The notes under the pieces were generated by a model. It ran no database searches, was not told the origin of the DNA, and saw nothing but the letters and a program-made list of their open reading frames with translations. This document shows positions 31,574 to 42,217 of a stretch of 64,000 bases of DNA, in pieces. Within the stretch, counting starts at the first letter, position 1. Each line of letters starts with the position of its first letter. The translations under genes were made by a program, and so were the position numbers. Source of the DNA: Mycolicibacter terrae (lineage in GTDB: Bacteria; Actinomycetota; Actinomycetes; Mycobacteriales; Mycobacteriaceae); NCBI RefSeq assembly GCF_010727125.1, contig NZ_AP022564.1:2480001-2544000 (forward strand), in the 5' to 3' direction.

Positions 31574-33139
31574 GTGAGCACTCAACCCGGATATCCCGCC
31601 CCCACCGTCACCGCCGCCGACTCGCTGCCCTCCGGTACCGACGAAGCCGCCGGAGAGGCCGTGCTGATCGTGCCGGTCGTCTCGGCCGGCGACGAGCATG
31701 AACCCGGCGCCGTGGTCGCCGCGACCGCACCGGCGCTTCCCGCCGAGGCGATCGCCGAGATCGAGGCCGGGTTGCGGGCGCTGAACGCCAAGGGCGGCAG
31801 CGACCAGGTGAACCGGCTGGTGGTGGCGTCGCTGCCGGTGGCCAGTGTGCTGACCGTCGGACTGGGCAAGGCCCGCGACTTCTGGCCCGCCGAGCTGATC
31901 CGGCGCGCCGCGGGCACGGCGGCGCGCTCGCTGAACGGCACGGCTGTGGTGATCAGCACCCTGGCCGGGCTGCCCGGCGAGCCGGGTCAGGACCGCGATC
32001 AGGACATCGTGTCCGCCGCCGTCGAGGGGCTGTTGCTGGGCGGCTACCGCTTCACGGCGTTCCGCAGCGACAAGACCGCCCCGAAGGATCCGGGCCTGCG
32101 CGCCGTCACCGTGGTGTGCGCCGCCGAGGACGCCGCGGCGCGCGCGGCACACGGGGCCGACGTCGCCGCGGCGGTCGCCACCGCGCGCGACTTCGTCAAC
32201 ACCCCACCGAGTCACCTGTTCCCGGCTGACTTCGCCGAGCGGGCCAGGGCGCTGGGCGAATCCGCGGGCCTGGAGGTCGAGGTGCTCGACGAGCAGGAAC
32301 TCGCCGACGCCGGGTACGGCGGAGTGGTCGGTGTCGGCCAGGGCTCCGCCCGTCCGCCTCGACTGGTGCGGCTGATCCACCGGCCCGCGGGCACGGCGTC
32401 ACCCACCCGGGTGGCGCTGGTCGGCAAGGGCATCACCTTCGACACCGGCGGCATCTCGATCAAGCCGGCGGCCTCGATGCACCACATGACCTCTGACATG
32501 GGTGGCGCCGCCGCGGTGATCGCCACCGTGGTGCTGGCCGCGCGGCGTGGGCTGCCGATCGAGGTGATCGCCACGGTGCCGATGGCCGAGAACATGCCTT
32601 CGGCCACCGCGCAGCGCCCCGGCGACGTGCTCACCCAGTACGGCGGCATCACCGTCGAGGTGCTCAACACCGATGCCGAGGGCCGGCTGATCCTGGCCGA
32701 CGCGATCGTGCGGGCCTGCGAGGACAACCCGGACTACCTGATCGAGACCTCGACGTTGACCGGCGCCCAGACCGTGGCGCTCGGTGCGCGCACCCCCGGG
32801 GTGATGGGCTCAGATGAGTTCCGGGACCGGGTGGCGGGGATCTCGCAGGCCGTCGGCGAGAACGCCTGGCCGATGCCGTTGCCCGACGAGCTCAAAGAGG
32901 ACCTGAAGTCGACGGTGGCCGATCTGGCCAACGTCAGTGGGCAGCGCTTCGCCGGGATGCTGGTCGCCGGGGTGTTCCTGCGTGAGTTCGTGGCCGAGGG
33001 CGTGGCCTGGGCCCACATCGATGTCGCCGGGCCGGCCTACAACACCGCCGGCGCCTGGGGCTATACCCCCAAGGGGGGCACCGGGGTGCCGACCCGGACC
33101 ATGTTCGCGGTGTTGGAGGACATCGCAGAAAACGGCTAG
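31574..33139 (+). CDS. pepB: Leucyl aminopeptidase (M17 cytosol aminopeptidase)
   Basis: 521 aa from GTG 31574; a GTG two codons earlier is possible. The M17 signature [12 protein letters not shown] and the metal/substrate loop [15 protein letters not shown] are intact, as is SDMGGAAAV. It removes N-terminal residues using two metal ions, probably as a hexamer in the cytosol. It starts 11 bases after the cyclase stop, suggesting co-transcription. In M. tuberculosis ephD follows on the other strand; here a different gene does. Confidence 0.95.
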   Translation: MSTQPGYPAPTVTAADSLPSGTDEAAGEAVLIVPVVSAGDEHEPGAVVAATAPALPAEAIAEIEAGLRALNAKGGSDQVNRLVVASLPVASVLTVGLGKARDFWPAELIRRAAGTAARSLNGTAVVISTLAGLPGEPGQDRDQDIVSAAVEGLLLGGYRFTAFRSDKTAPKDPGLRAVTVVCAAEDAAARAAHGADVAAAVATARDFVNTPPSHLFPADFAERARALGESAGLEVEVLDEQELADAGYGGVVGVGQGSARPPRLVRLIHRPAGTASPTRVALVGKGITFDTGGISIKPAASMHHMTSDMGGAAAVIATVVLAARRGLPIEVIATVPMAENMPSATAQRPGDVLTQYGGITVEVLNTDAEGRLILADAIVRACEDNPDYLIETSTLTGAQTVALGARTPGVMGSDEFRDRVAGISQAVGENAWPMPLPDELKEDLKSTVADLANVSGQRFAGMLVAGVFLREFVAEGVAWAHIDVAGPAYNTAGAWGYTPKGGTGVPTRTMFAVLEDIAENG

Positions 33140-33157
33140 CCGATCCGGGAAGTCGCC

Positions 33158-34045
33158 TCAGTCCGGCAGTTTCGACTCCGGGTCGGGATCGAAACCGTCC
33201 ACGCCTTTCTGGAACGACAGAGCAGTGCTCTGCACCAGCACCACGGCGGTAAGCACGATCACCCACGACCACCCCTCGGCCGGTGTGATGTGCGCGGCCG
33301 GATTCACCGTCGGCAACGCCACCACGGAATGAATCCGGGCGCAGATGACGACGGCGATGGTGAGGTACGGAAGCGCCGTTTGGGTGATGCGCGAGAACCG
33401 GTCGGGCGGTGCCGTGGTGCGCCGCCGTTTGGATCCGAGCCACCACAGCAGTCCGCACCCGGTCAGGATCGTCAACCCGATCGGGGCGGAGAGCCGATTG
33501 GCGTGGTCCCACAACGGCTGAAGTGGTTGCTGATCTTCGGTCGAACCGAGCGAGATCGCGAGATCCATGAGTTTGATCTCGGCGAAACAGACGACAACCG
33601 GCGGTACCAGCACTGCCACGATGAACCGGGCATGTTTGGCGAGAGCGGTGGCCGAACTCGAGGCCAGCTGGACCAGGCCATAGACCAGGATGTAGATCGA
33701 GGCAGCAAACATCACGTCGCCGAGCAGTTCTTCGGAGGCCGCGCGTCCACCGGTCAGGGCGCACCCCCGTTCGCCGGACAGGATTCCGTACTGGAAACTG
33801 GCGAAAAGCAGGCCGAGAAATGCAGCGACCAGTGCGATTCCGGTCAATTTCTCATATTCGAGCCCGCGGGCGCCGACCGGGTTCCCGCCCGTGCGATGCC
33901 GATGGGAGCGGTCGAGCACAACCGTGACGGCGGCAAAGGTGAAGCCCGCAAGGATTCCGGCGATCGCCTGGTAGTTACTGGCTACGCCCGATATGTCGAA
34001 TCCCGACCACAAAACGCAGGGTTCACCGCCAGATCCCGTGGCCAC
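33158..34045 (-). CDS. Hypothetical multi-spanning membrane protein
   Basis: 295 aa from GTG 34045; an upstream in-frame start would add 39 Arg-rich residues and reach into the dlaT leader. I count six to seven hydrophobic segments (for example IAGILAGFTFAAVTVVL, LVAAFLGLLFASFQYGIL, FIVAVLVPPVVVCFAEI, IVLTAVVLVQSTALSF). No catalytic motif stands out and I do not recognise a family. It occupies the ephD position between pepB and dlaT. Codon usage is slightly less G+C-biased than its neighbours, consistent with separate acquisition. Confidence 0.6.
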   Translation of the reverse strand: MATGSGGEPCVLWSGFDISGVASNYQAIAGILAGFTFAAVTVVLDRSHRHRTGGNPVGARGLEYEKLTGIALVAAFLGLLFASFQYGILSGERGCALTGGRAASEELLGDVMFAASIYILVYGLVQLASSSATALAKHARFIVAVLVPPVVVCFAEIKLMDLAISLGSTEDQQPLQPLWDHANRLSAPIGLTILTGCGLLWWLGSKRRRTTAPPDRFSRITQTALPYLTIAVVICARIHSVVALPTVNPAAHITPAEGWSWVIVLTAVVLVQSTALSFQKGVDGFDPDPESKLPD

Positions 34046-34225
34046 GATCGGGATGCTAGCCCACCGATTCGGCCACCGACCCCTGGAAGGGTGACGACGA
34101 CGCCGCAATGACAGGATGGTTTGTGGCCCGCGAGAATCCGCCGGGCGGGCCACTCGACGCATCCCGCTGTGGTAAGCCAGAAGGCGAGCCAGGGCGGCCC
34201 ACCGACCGACGAGGAGTCAACAGCG

Positions 34226-35989
34226 ATGGCGTTCTCAGTTCAGATGCCGGCACTCGGTGAGAGCGTCACCGAAGGAACCGTGACCCGCTGGCTCAAGAAG
34301 GAGGGCGACACCGTCGAGGTCGACGAGCCCCTGCTGGAGGTCTCCACCGACAAGGTCGACACCGAGATCCCCGCGCCGGTGTCCGGCGTGCTGACCAAGA
34401 TCATCGCCGAGGAGGACGCCACGGTCGAGGTCGGCGGCGAGTTGGCGTTGATCGGCGAGGCCGGCGAGCAGGCCCAGGCGCCGGCGGCAGCACCTGCCGC
34501 CCCCGCGGCCGAGCCCGCAGCGCCCGAGCCCGCAGCGTCCGAGCCCGCGGCGTCCGCGCCCGAGCCCGCAGCGTCCGCACCCGAGCCCGCGGCGCCGGCA
34601 CCGGCCGGTGACGGCACCCCGGTGCTGATGCCCGAGTTGGGCGAATCGGTCACCGAGGGCACCGTGACGCGCTGGCTGAAGCAGGTCGGCGACTCGGTCG
34701 AGGTCGACGAACCGCTGGTGGAGGTCTCCACCGACAAGGTCGACACCGAGATCCCGTCGCCGGTGGCCGGGACCCTGCTGGCGATCACCGCCGAAGAGGA
34801 CGCCACCGTCGAGGTCGGCGGCGAGCTGGCCAGGATCGGTTCGGCGTCCGGGGCCGCACCGGCGGCAGCACCGGCACCGGCACCCGCACCCGAGCCGGAG
34901 CCGGAACCGGAACCGGAACCGGAACCGGCGCCCGCACCGCAGGCCCGGCCCGAGCCCGAGCCCGCACCGACACCGGCGCCCGCGCCCGCCGCCACAGCCC
35001 GGCGCGACACACCGGCGCAGCCCTCCCCCGGCTCCGACGCCACGCCCTACGTCACCCCGCTGGTGCGCAAGCTCGCCACCGACAACAACGTCGATCTGAG
35101 CCAGGTCACCGGCACCGGGGTGGGCGGGCGGATCCGCAAGCAGGACGTGCTGGCCTTTGCAGAACAGCAGAAGGCACCGGCCGCCCCGGCCGCCGAGCGT
35201 CCCGCGGCACCGTCGCCCGCAGCCGCCCCGGCGCCGGCCGCTGCTCCGGCCTCGGCGCTGGCACACCTGCGCGGCAGCACGGCCAAGGCCAGCCGGATCC
35301 GGCAGATCACCGCCAAGAAGACCCGCGAATCCCTGCAGGCCACCGCTCAACTCACCCAGACCCACGAGGTCGACATGACCAAGATCGTGTCGCTGCGGGC
35401 CAGGGCCAAGTCCGACTTCGCCGAGCGCGAGGGGGTCAACCTGACCTACCTGCCGTTCATCGCCCGCGCGGTGATCGACGCGCTCAAGGCGCACCCGAAC
35501 GTCAACGCCAGCTATAACGAGGACGCCGGTGAGATCACCTATTACGACGCCGAGCACCTGGGTTTCGCCGTCGACACCGAACAGGGGCTGCTGTCCCCGG
35601 TGATCCACAACGCGGGCGACCTTTCGCTGGCGGGATTGGCGCGGGCCATCGCCGACATCGCCGCCCGAGCGCGGTCGGGCGCCCTCAAACCGGACGAACT
35701 GTCCGGGGGCACCTTCACGATCACCAACATCGGCAGTCAGGGCGCGCTGTTCGACACCCCGATCCTGGTTCCGCCGCAGGCCGCCATGCTCGGCACCGGG
35801 GCCATCGTCAAGCGGCCGCGGGTCGTCATCGACGAGGCCGGCAACGAGTCGGTCGGGGTACGGTCGGTCTGCTACCTGCCGCTGACCTACGACCACCGGC
35901 TGATCGACGGCGCCGACGCCGGCAGGTTCGTGACCACGATCAAGAATCGACTCGAAGAAGGCGCGTTCGAGGCAGAGCTGGGGCTGTAG
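34226..35989 (+). CDS. dlaT: Dihydrolipoamide acyltransferase (E2), shared by PDH and peroxynitrite reductase
   Basis: 587 aa from ATG 34226 after a GAGGAG site. Two lipoyl domains carry lipoylated Lys43 and Lys171, each in the sequence [12 protein letters not shown]; Ala/Pro/Glu-rich linkers include repeats of EPAASAP and an alternating Pro-Glu run. A peripheral-subunit-binding domain ([20 protein letters not shown]) lies near 310 and the CoA-dependent acyltransferase domain ends with the catalytic [15 protein letters not shown]. In M. tuberculosis the protein serves pyruvate dehydrogenase and antioxidant defence. The lipoylation genes lipB and lipA follow nearby. Longer than the about 553 residues I recall, because of the linkers. 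Confidence 0.95.
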   Translation: MAFSVQMPALGESVTEGTVTRWLKKEGDTVEVDEPLLEVSTDKVDTEIPAPVSGVLTKIIAEEDATVEVGGELALIGEAGEQAQAPAAAPAAPAAEPAAPEPAASEPAASAPEPAASAPEPAAPAPAGDGTPVLMPELGESVTEGTVTRWLKQVGDSVEVDEPLVEVSTDKVDTEIPSPVAGTLLAITAEEDATVEVGGELARIGSASGAAPAAAPAPAPAPEPEPEPEPEPEPAPAPQARPEPEPAPTPAPAPAATARRDTPAQPSPGSDATPYVTPLVRKLATDNNVDLSQVTGTGVGGRIRKQDVLAFAEQQKAPAAPAAERPAAPSPAAAPAPAAAPASALAHLRGSTAKASRIRQITAKKTRESLQATAQLTQTHEVDMTKIVSLRARAKSDFAEREGVNLTYLPFIARAVIDALKAHPNVNASYNEDAGEITYYDAEHLGFAVDTEQGLLSPVIHNAGDLSLAGLARAIADIAARARSGALKPDELSGGTFTITNIGSQGALFDTPILVPPQAAMLGTGAIVKRPRVVIDEAGNESVGVRSVCYLPLTYDHRLIDGADAGRFVTTIKNRLEEGAFEAELGL

Positions 35990-36031
35990 CGGCCTTAGGG
36001 GCTTTAGGAAGGGCTGCAAGAGGTTTCAGCT

Positions 36032-36943
36032 GTGGACTACCCCATCGTCGCGATCGCCGGGTCGTCGGGGCTGATCGGCTCCGCTCTGGCGTCGGCCCTG
36101 CGTGCCGCCGACCACCAGGTGCTGCGGATCGTGCGCCGGGCACCGACCGGCACCGGCGAGCTGCGCTGGGATCCCGAGGCCGGCGAGATCGACGTGGACG
36201 CCCTGACCGGGGTCGACGCGGTGGTCAATCTGTGCGGCATCGGCATCAGTGACCGCCGCTGGTCCGGGGCATTCAAGCAGAACCTGCGCGACAGTCGGAT
36301 CACCCCGACCGAGGTGCTGTCGACGGCGGTGGCGCGGGCTGGGGTGCCGGTGCTGATCAATGCCAGCGGGGTCGCCTTCTACGGCGATACCGGCGCCCGC
36401 ACGGTCGACGAGTCCGCACCGGCCGGTGACGGGTTCCTGGCCCGGCTCGCCCAGGACTGGGAAGCAGCTACCGGGCCGGCCCGGGATGCCGGCGCCCGGG
36501 TGGTGCTGGCCCGCACCGGGTTGGTGCTGGCCCGCTCGGGCGGGCTTCTGGCCCGGCTGCGTCCGTTGTTCTCGCTGGGGCTGGGCAGCCGGCTGGGCAG
36601 TGGCCGCCAGTACATGCCCTGGATCAGCCTGGACGACGAGATCCGGGCTCTGCGGTTCGCGATGGCCGAGTCGACGATCGCCGGGCCGGTCAACCTGACC
36701 GGGCCCGCCCCGGTCACCAACGCCGAGTTCACCGCCGCGCTCGGCCGGGCGCTGAACCGGCCGGCACCGCTGCAGCTGCCCGGGTTCGCGGCCCGGGTCG
36801 CCTTAGGCGAACTCGCCGATGAGGGGCTGCTCACCGGTCAGCGCGCCATTCCGGCCGCATTGGAGCAGGCCGGCTTCCAATTCCGGCACAACACCATCGG
36901 TGAGGCGCTCGACTACGCCACCGCGCGCCCCACCCCGCTGTGA
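36032..36943 (+). CDS. NAD(P)-dependent epimerase/SDR of the TIGR01777 family (Rv2216-like)
   Basis: 303 aa from GTG 36032. The dinucleotide-binding motif [14 protein letters not shown] lies at the N-terminus; [21 protein letters not shown] and the C-terminal [17 protein letters not shown] are typical of the YfcH-like family, which lacks the classical SDR catalytic Tyr-x-x-x-Lys. Substrate unknown. It sits between dlaT and lipB, an order kept in mycobacteria. Confidence 0.88.
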   Translation: MDYPIVAIAGSSGLIGSALASALRAADHQVLRIVRRAPTGTGELRWDPEAGEIDVDALTGVDAVVNLCGIGISDRRWSGAFKQNLRDSRITPTEVLSTAVARAGVPVLINASGVAFYGDTGARTVDESAPAGDGFLARLAQDWEAATGPARDAGARVVLARTGLVLARSGGLLARLRPLFSLGLGSRLGSGRQYMPWISLDDEIRALRFAMAESTIAGPVNLTGPAPVTNAEFTAALGRALNRPAPLQLPGFAARVALGELADEGLLTGQRAIPAALEQAGFQFRHNTIGEALDYATARPTPL

Positions 36944-37009
36944 TCCCCCGTCCCCGGCGCCCCGCGGACCCGTTCCGGCGGCCGGTGCCAAGCCGGGTAG
37001 CCTGCGAGC

Positions 37010-37714
37010 ATGAGGTCCATCCGGTCTGACACCGCGCCGCTCGAGGTACGTCAGCTCGGCACCGTCGACTACGGCACCGCCTGGCAGCTGCAGCGTGATC
37101 TGGCCGACGCCAGGGTGGCCGGTGGCCCGGACACTCTGCTGCTGTTGGAGCATCCGCCGGTCTACACCGCCGGGCGGCGCACCGAGCCGCACGAACGCCC
37201 GCTCGCATCTGTTCAAGGCACCCCGGTGGTCGACGTCGACCGGGGCGGCAGGATCACCTGGCACGGCCCCGGCCAGCTGGTCGGCTACCCGATCATCGGA
37301 CTGGCCGAGCCGATGGATGTGGTCAATTATGTACGACGGCTTGAAGAGTCACTCATCGAAGTGTGCAACACCTTGGGCCTCAACACGATTCGCGTGGATG
37401 GACGGTCGGGGGTTTGGCTTCCGGCCGACGGCGTCCGCCCGGCTCGCAAGGTCGCCGCGGTCGGCGTACGGGTGGCCCGCGCGACCACCCTGCACGGGTT
37501 CGCGCTCAATTGTGATTGTGACCTCAGTGCGTTCAGCTCGATCGTGCCGTGCGGGATCGCCGACGCGGGCGTGACATCGCTGTCGGCGGAGTTGGACTTT
37601 GTGACCAGCGTCGACGACGTCCGGCACGCGGTCGCCAGCGCGGTCGTCGACGCTCTGGACGGCGTGCTGCCGGTGCGCGAACACTTCGAGTCGCGCGTAA
37701 CATCGACCCGGTGA
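37010..37714 (+). CDS. lipB: Octanoyl-[acyl-carrier-protein]:protein octanoyltransferase
   Basis: 234 aa. The Cys/Lys dyad of LipB is present as Lys147 ([13 protein letters not shown]) and Cys181 (SIVPCGI), with the substrate motif [17 protein letters not shown]. It moves octanoyl groups from ACP to E2 and H proteins such as DlaT. Its stop overlaps the lipA start (GTGA), coupling both steps of lipoyl assembly. Confidence 0.95.
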   Translation: MRSIRSDTAPLEVRQLGTVDYGTAWQLQRDLADARVAGGPDTLLLLEHPPVYTAGRRTEPHERPLASVQGTPVVDVDRGGRITWHGPGQLVGYPIIGLAEPMDVVNYVRRLEESLIEVCNTLGLNTIRVDGRSGVWLPADGVRPARKVAAVGVRVARATTLHGFALNCDCDLSAFSSIVPCGIADAGVTSLSAELDFVTSVDDVRHAVASAVVDALDGVLPVREHFESRVTSTR

Positions 37715-38661
37715 GCGTCGTTCCGGAAGGCCGTAGATTACGCCGTGCCGAGGCACGCAACGCCGAGACGCCGATCGAGCGCAAACCTTCGTGGATCAAA
37801 ACCCGCGCCCGGATGGGCCCGAACTACACCGACCTCAAGGGCTTGGTGAAGCGGGAGAAGCTGCACACCGTGTGCGAGGAGGCGGGCTGCCCCAACATCT
37901 ACGAGTGTTGGGAAGACCGAGAGGCCACCTTCCTGATCGGCGGCGAGGTCTGCACCCGTAACTGTTCGTTCTGCTTGATCAAATCGGGTAAGCCGAGCGA
38001 ACTCGACCGCGATGAGCCGCGCCGGGTCGCCGAGAGCGTGCAGGCGATGGGGCTGCGGTATTCGACCGTGACCGGTGTCGCCCGCGACGATCTGGCCGAC
38101 CAGGGTTCCTGGCTCTACGCCGAGACGGTGCGTGCCATCAAGGCACTCAACCCCTCGACCGGTGTCGAGTTGCTGATCCCGGACTTCGGCGGCCGGCCCG
38201 ACCTACTGGGCGAGGTCTTCGAATCCCGCCCGGAAGTGCTGGCGCACAACGTCGAAACGGTGCCGCGCATCTTCAGGTTGATCCGGCCCGGATTCAGCTA
38301 CGAGCGCAGCCTCGGCGTGCTGACCCAGGCCCGCGACGCCGGGCTGGTCGCCAAGAGCAACCTCATCCTGGGCATGGGAGAGACCGCCGAGGAGATCCGT
38401 GAGGCGCTGTCGGCCATGTACGACGCCGGCGCCGAGCTGGTCACCATCACCCAGTACCTGCGGCCCAGCGAACGCCATCATCCGATCGACCGGTGGGTCA
38501 AGCCCGAAGAGTTCGTCGAGCACGCCCGGTACGCCGAAGAGCTCGGGTTCGCCGGGGTGATGTCGGGGCCGCTGGTGCGCTCGTCGTATCGGGCCGGCCG
38601 GCTCTATCAGCAGGCCATGGAGCGTCGCGCCGAGCTGGGCCGCACCGCAGCCCACGGCTGA
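37711..38661 (+). CDS. lipA: Lipoyl synthase, radical SAM
   Basis: 316 aa from GTG 37711. The auxiliary cluster cysteines are C55, C60 and C66, and the radical-SAM cluster CX3CX2C is C81, C85 and C88 (CTRNCSFC). The C-terminal SSYRAG supplies the serine ligand of the auxiliary cluster. It inserts two sulfurs into the octanoyl chain placed by LipB. An in-frame upstream extension inside lipB lacks any similarity and is not used. Confidence 0.96.
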   Translation: MSVVPEGRRLRRAEARNAETPIERKPSWIKTRARMGPNYTDLKGLVKREKLHTVCEEAGCPNIYECWEDREATFLIGGEVCTRNCSFCLIKSGKPSELDRDEPRRVAESVQAMGLRYSTVTGVARDDLADQGSWLYAETVRAIKALNPSTGVELLIPDFGGRPDLLGEVFESRPEVLAHNVETVPRIFRLIRPGFSYERSLGVLTQARDAGLVAKSNLILGMGETAEEIREALSAMYDAGAELVTITQYLRPSERHHPIDRWVKPEEFVEHARYAEELGFAGVMSGPLVRSSYRAGRLYQQAMERRAELGRTAAHG

Positions 38662-38692
38662 CGGTAACCCCTGCTGGGTATCCTTGGTAGCT

Positions 38693-39445
38693 ATGTCCAG
38701 ACCGCGCACCACCGCCGAGAACAAGGCTGCCCGGGCGGCGGCCAAAGCCACCCGCAAGGCCGCCTCCAAGGAGCGCCGCACCCAGCTCTGGCAGGCCTTC
38801 CAGCTGCAGCGCAAAGAGGACAAGCGGCTGTTGCCGTATATGATCGGCGCCTTTGTGCTGGTCTCCGGGGTGACCACCGCCCTGGCGTTCAACGGCGGCA
38901 CCTTCGCCAAGTTGACGACGATTCCGCTCGGCCTGGTGCTGGGCGCGCTGGTGGCGTTCGTGATCTTCGGCCGCCGTGCCCAGCGGACGGTGTATCGCAA
39001 GGCCGAGGGGCAGGCCGGTGCGGCAGCGTGGGCGCTGGAGAATCTCCGGGGCAAGTGGCGGGTCACCTCGGCGGTGGCCGCCACCGGCCAGCTCGACGCG
39101 GTGCACCGTGTGATCGGACGGCCGGGCATCATCTTCGTCGCCGAAGGCTCGGCTTCCCGGCTCAAACCACTGCTGGCCCAAGAGAAGAAGCGCACCGCCC
39201 GGCTGGTCGGCGACGTCCCGATCTACGACGTGGTGGTGGGCCCCGGTGACGGCGAGGTTCCGCTGGCCAAGCTGGAACGGTTCCTGACCAAGCTCCCGGC
39301 CAACATCTCGACCAAGCAGATGGATTCGCTGGAGTCGCGGCTGAGCGCACTGGGCTCGCGGACCGGCACCGCGGCCATGCCCAAAGGCCCGCTGCCCGGC
39401 GGTGCGAAGCTGCGCGGTGTGCAGCGCGCCGTGCGCCGGCGCTAG
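38693..39445 (+). CDS. Membrane protein of the Rv2219 family (DUF4191)
   Basis: 250 aa from ATG 38693, equal to Rv2219 as recalled. A very basic N-terminus (AARAAAKATRKAASKERR), two adjacent transmembrane helices (about 47-67 and 72-92) and a soluble C-terminal domain match the DUF4191 family. It follows lipA by 31 bases. Its TAG stop is shared, as the palindrome CTAG, with the stop of the convergent RDD gene. Function unknown. Confidence 0.87.
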   Translation: MSRPRTTAENKAARAAAKATRKAASKERRTQLWQAFQLQRKEDKRLLPYMIGAFVLVSGVTTALAFNGGTFAKLTTIPLGLVLGALVAFVIFGRRAQRTVYRKAEGQAGAAAWALENLRGKWRVTSAVAATGQLDAVHRVIGRPGIIFVAEGSASRLKPLLAQEKKRTARLVGDVPIYDVVVGPGDGEVPLAKLERFLTKLPANISTKQMDSLESRLSALGSRTGTAAMPKGPLPGGAKLRGVQRAVRRR

Positions 39446-39912
39446 CGGCTTCGCACCACCGCGGTGGCGGTGGCGCGGTCCTGCAGACCGCGACCGTCGG
39501 CGTCGGTGAACAGCGCCGGGACCACCAGCGCGATCAGTAGTCCGCGGAGCACCGCGCGCACGATTCCGACTCCCGGGCCGGCCCCGTCCACCGCGATCAC
39601 CCGTAGCCCGCAGGCGTACTGGCCCGGCGTGAAGCCGAACAGTCGCAGTGCCGCGGCGCCGAGCACCAGCCAGATGACCAGCACGGCGGTCGCCAGCAAG
39701 TCCTGGGTCAGCACGCCCAGTACCAGACCCAGGCCGGCGATCCCGTAGGCCACCAGCCAGTCGACGGCCAGGGCCAGCACGCGACGCCCCGTCGAGGCCA
39801 GCGAGCCGGGACCGGTGGGTGGCAGGCCCAGAGCCTGCCCCGGGGCGCCGTCGGGAGGCTGCGGTCCGGCCGACTCCGGCCCGGACAGCCACGATGAGAA
39901 GGTGCGGCTCAT
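39442..39912 (-). CDS. RDD family membrane protein (Rv2219A-like)
   Basis: 156 aa. RDD domain with the opening [18 protein letters not shown] and the later [14 protein letters not shown], three membrane segments, and a Pro/Gly-rich 40-residue N-terminal extension. RDD proteins are often small transport or antiport-type membrane proteins; role here unknown. The 3' end overlaps the convergent Rv2219-like gene by four bases, and its start is 114 bases from glnA1's, divergently. Confidence 0.85.
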   Translation of the reverse strand: MSRTFSSWLSGPESAGPQPPDGAPGQALGLPPTGPGSLASTGRRVLALAVDWLVAYGIAGLGLVLGVLTQDLLATAVLVIWLVLGAAALRLFGFTPGQYACGLRVIAVDGAGPGVGIVRAVLRGLLIALVVPALFTDADGRGLQDRATATAVVRSR

Positions 39913-40026
39913 GGTCCCTACGATAAGCGGGGCGGGACCCGACCCGGCTTCGCCCGGCCCCGTCGCCGTTGCGTAACGTCAGCAGCCAGCGTCCGACCGT
40001 GGCAGCCACCGGAGGAGAACAGTTCT

Positions 40027-41463
40027 GTGACCGACAAGACGGCCGACGACATTCTCAAACTCGTCGCCGATGAGAACGTGGAGTACATCGACATCCAGTT
40101 CTGCGACTTGCCGGGCATGATGCAGCATCTGACGATCCCCGCCTCCACGCTGGATGCGAGCGTTTTCGAGGACGGATTGGCCTTCGACGGCTCCTCGATC
40201 CGCGGCTTCCAGTCCATCCACGAGTCGGACATGATGCTGCTGCCGGACTTCTCCACCGCGCAGATCGATCCGTTCCGGGCGGCCAAGACGCTGAACCTGA
40301 ACTTCTTCGTGCACGACCCGTTCACCCGCGAGCCCTACTCGCGTGATCCGCGCAACGTCGCGCGCAAAGCCGAGAACTACCTGGCCAGCACCGGCATCGC
40401 CGACACCGCCTACTTCGGTGCCGAGGCCGAGTTCTACATCTTCGACTCGGTGAGATTCGACTCCCAGATGAACGGCACCTTCTATGCCGTCGACTCCGAT
40501 TCGGGCTGGTGGAACACCGGCTCACCGACGGAGATCGGCGGAGGGGTCAACCGCGGTTACAAGACGCGCCCGAAGGGCGGCTACTTCCCGGTGGCGCCCA
40601 ACGACCACTACGTCGACCTGCGCGACGCCATGACCACCAACCTCACCAACGCCGGCCTGACCCTGGAACGCGGCCATCACGAGTGCGGCTCCGGCGGGCA
40701 GGCCGAGATCAACTACAAGTTCAACACGCTGCTACACGCCGCCGATGATCTGATGCTGTTCAAATACATCATCAAGAACACCGCCTGGGCGCACGGCAAG
40801 ACCGTCACCTTCATGCCCAAACCGCTCTTCGGCGACAACGGCTCGGGCATGCACGTGCACCTGTCACTGTGGAAGGACGGCGAGCCGCTGTTCTACGACG
40901 AGGCCGGCTACGCCGGGCTGTCCGACCTCGCCCGCTACTGCATCGGCGGCATCCTGCACCACGCGCCGTCGCTGCTGGCGTTCACCAACCCGACCATCAA
41001 CTCCTACAAGCGCCTGGTGCCGCACTATGAGGCGCCGATCAACCTGGTCTACAGCCAGCGCAACCGGTCGGCCTGCGTGCGCATCCCGATCACCGGCACC
41101 AATCCGAAGGCCAAGCGGCTGGAGTTCCGCTGCCCGGACTCCTCGGGCAACCCGTATCTGGCGTTCGCGGCCATGCTGATGGCGTGCATCGACGGCGTCA
41201 AGAACAAGATCGAGCCGGCTGCGCCGGTCGACAAGGATCTCTACGAGCTGCCCCCCGACGAGGCCGCCGGCATTCCGCAGGCCCCGACCCAGTTGGCCCA
41301 GGTGATGGACAACCTGGAGGCCGATCACGAATACCTCACCGAGGGCGGGGTTTTCACCCCGGATCTGATCGAGAACTGGCTGCGCTACAAACGGGACCAC
41401 GAGATCACCCCGGTCAACCTGCGCCCGCACCCCTACGAGTTCGCGCTGTACTACGACTGCTGA
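40027..41463 (+). CDS. glnA1: Glutamine synthetase type I (GSI-beta)
   Basis: 478 aa from GTG 40027, preceded by a GGAGGAG ribosome-binding site. Catalytic motifs include [19 protein letters not shown], the [10 protein letters not shown] metal site and [16 protein letters not shown]. The adenylylation site is Tyr406 in [11 protein letters not shown], so activity should be controlled by GlnE, encoded 12 kb away across the inserted element. In M. tuberculosis the enzyme is cytosolic and also secreted and is essential. In M. tuberculosis glnE follows directly; here 12.3 kb separate them. Confidence 0.97.
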   Translation: MTDKTADDILKLVADENVEYIDIQFCDLPGMMQHLTIPASTLDASVFEDGLAFDGSSIRGFQSIHESDMMLLPDFSTAQIDPFRAAKTLNLNFFVHDPFTREPYSRDPRNVARKAENYLASTGIADTAYFGAEAEFYIFDSVRFDSQMNGTFYAVDSDSGWWNTGSPTEIGGGVNRGYKTRPKGGYFPVAPNDHYVDLRDAMTTNLTNAGLTLERGHHECGSGGQAEINYKFNTLLHAADDLMLFKYIIKNTAWAHGKTVTFMPKPLFGDNGSGMHVHLSLWKDGEPLFYDEAGYAGLSDLARYCIGGILHHAPSLLAFTNPTINSYKRLVPHYEAPINLVYSQRNRSACVRIPITGTNPKAKRLEFRCPDSSGNPYLAFAAMLMACIDGVKNKIEPAAPVDKDLYELPPDEAAGIPQAPTQLAQVMDNLEADHEYLTEGGVFTPDLIENWLRYKRDHEITPVNLRPHPYEFALYYDC

Positions 41464-41552
41464 GTCGAGATGCGGCGGCGTGGGCATCCGCCGACCAGGT
41501 CGCCTCCCAACACCCGCGGGAACGTGGCCGTCCTAGGCTGGTGAGCGGGGCG

Positions 41553-42079
41553 TCAGCCGCCGATTCGGTTGTGCAGCAACGCCAGCCCTGGACCGTTGAG
41601 TTCGCGAGTGACGCCGTGGCGCCCGGCGAGGGCCAACAACAGGGCCTCCGCCCGACCGTAGACATCACGCCCACGTCCGACGGCCCAGTCCAGGTCAGTG
41701 GCGATCAACCGAAGCCCACGAATCCGCGAGTGGGCATGGATCGGCGGCGCAAAGCGCGCGAAGTTCAGTGCGGGCACCAGCCGGTCGGCGGGAATGCCAC
41801 GAGGCAGGTTCAGTGGCCGGCGGATGTCGCCCGCGGGCTCACTACAGCGTTCGCGTCGCCGAAGAGGTTGCCGATCCACACGACCGGGATGGACGCAATC
41901 ACCGCCGGGATCAACGGGAAGAAGTCGACCCCGAATATCTGGAGTTGAGCCGAAACCGCATCCGATAGCGAGCCGTCTGCGATCGCAGTGTCGAACGCCT
42001 GCGCGGCGCTGAGCATCGATTCGCCGGCATCCGCCCACTGCTGGTTGAGCGGCACGAAGAACAGCTGTCAATCAACTCC
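41553..42079 (-). pseudogene. Degraded gene remnant, two frames
   Basis: Two protein-like pieces lie end to end on this strand in different frames. The upstream piece (42079-41810) reads QLFFVPLNQQWADAGESML, then DFFPLIPAVIASIPVVWIGN, a plausible helix and membrane-like segment; a TGA lies directly before it. The downstream piece (about 41800-41553) reads ADRLVPALNFARF, then LRLIATDLDWAVGRGRDVYG and ends at a stop. Neither piece is a sensible full gene, so I infer a 5'-truncated, frameshifted remnant. Family not recognised. It lies between glnA1 and the disrupted 13E12 gene, a region already prone to insertions. Confidence 0.4.
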
Positions 42080-42127
42080 GACATGGAACCGGAATTCGCG
42101 AGGGTGTGGGCCCCGCCTCAGCGCCGC

Positions 42128-42154
42128 TTATCCACAATTGAGGTTTCATCCACA
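42128..42154 (+). promoter_or_regulatory. DnaA-box-like pair upstream of the 13E12 gene
   Basis: TTATCCACA at 42128-42136 is a perfect match to the DnaA box consensus, and TCATCCACA at 42146-42154 differs at one base, 18 bases apart in the same orientation. They lie 64-90 bases before the 13E12 start. They could be regulatory or a chance feature of the repeat family; no other origin features are nearby. Confidence 0.4.
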
Positions 42155-42217
42155 GTTGGGTGGTTCGGCGCTGTCGGGTTCGGCGATGGTGTCAGGCCTG
42201 GTTCTTAGCGTCGGGGT

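Noticed and set aside
34235..36019. 594-codon minus-strand frame opposite dlaT
   Set aside because: Antisense of two lipoyl domains and the catalytic domain; Gly/Arg/Cys runs mirror the Pro/Ala linkers.
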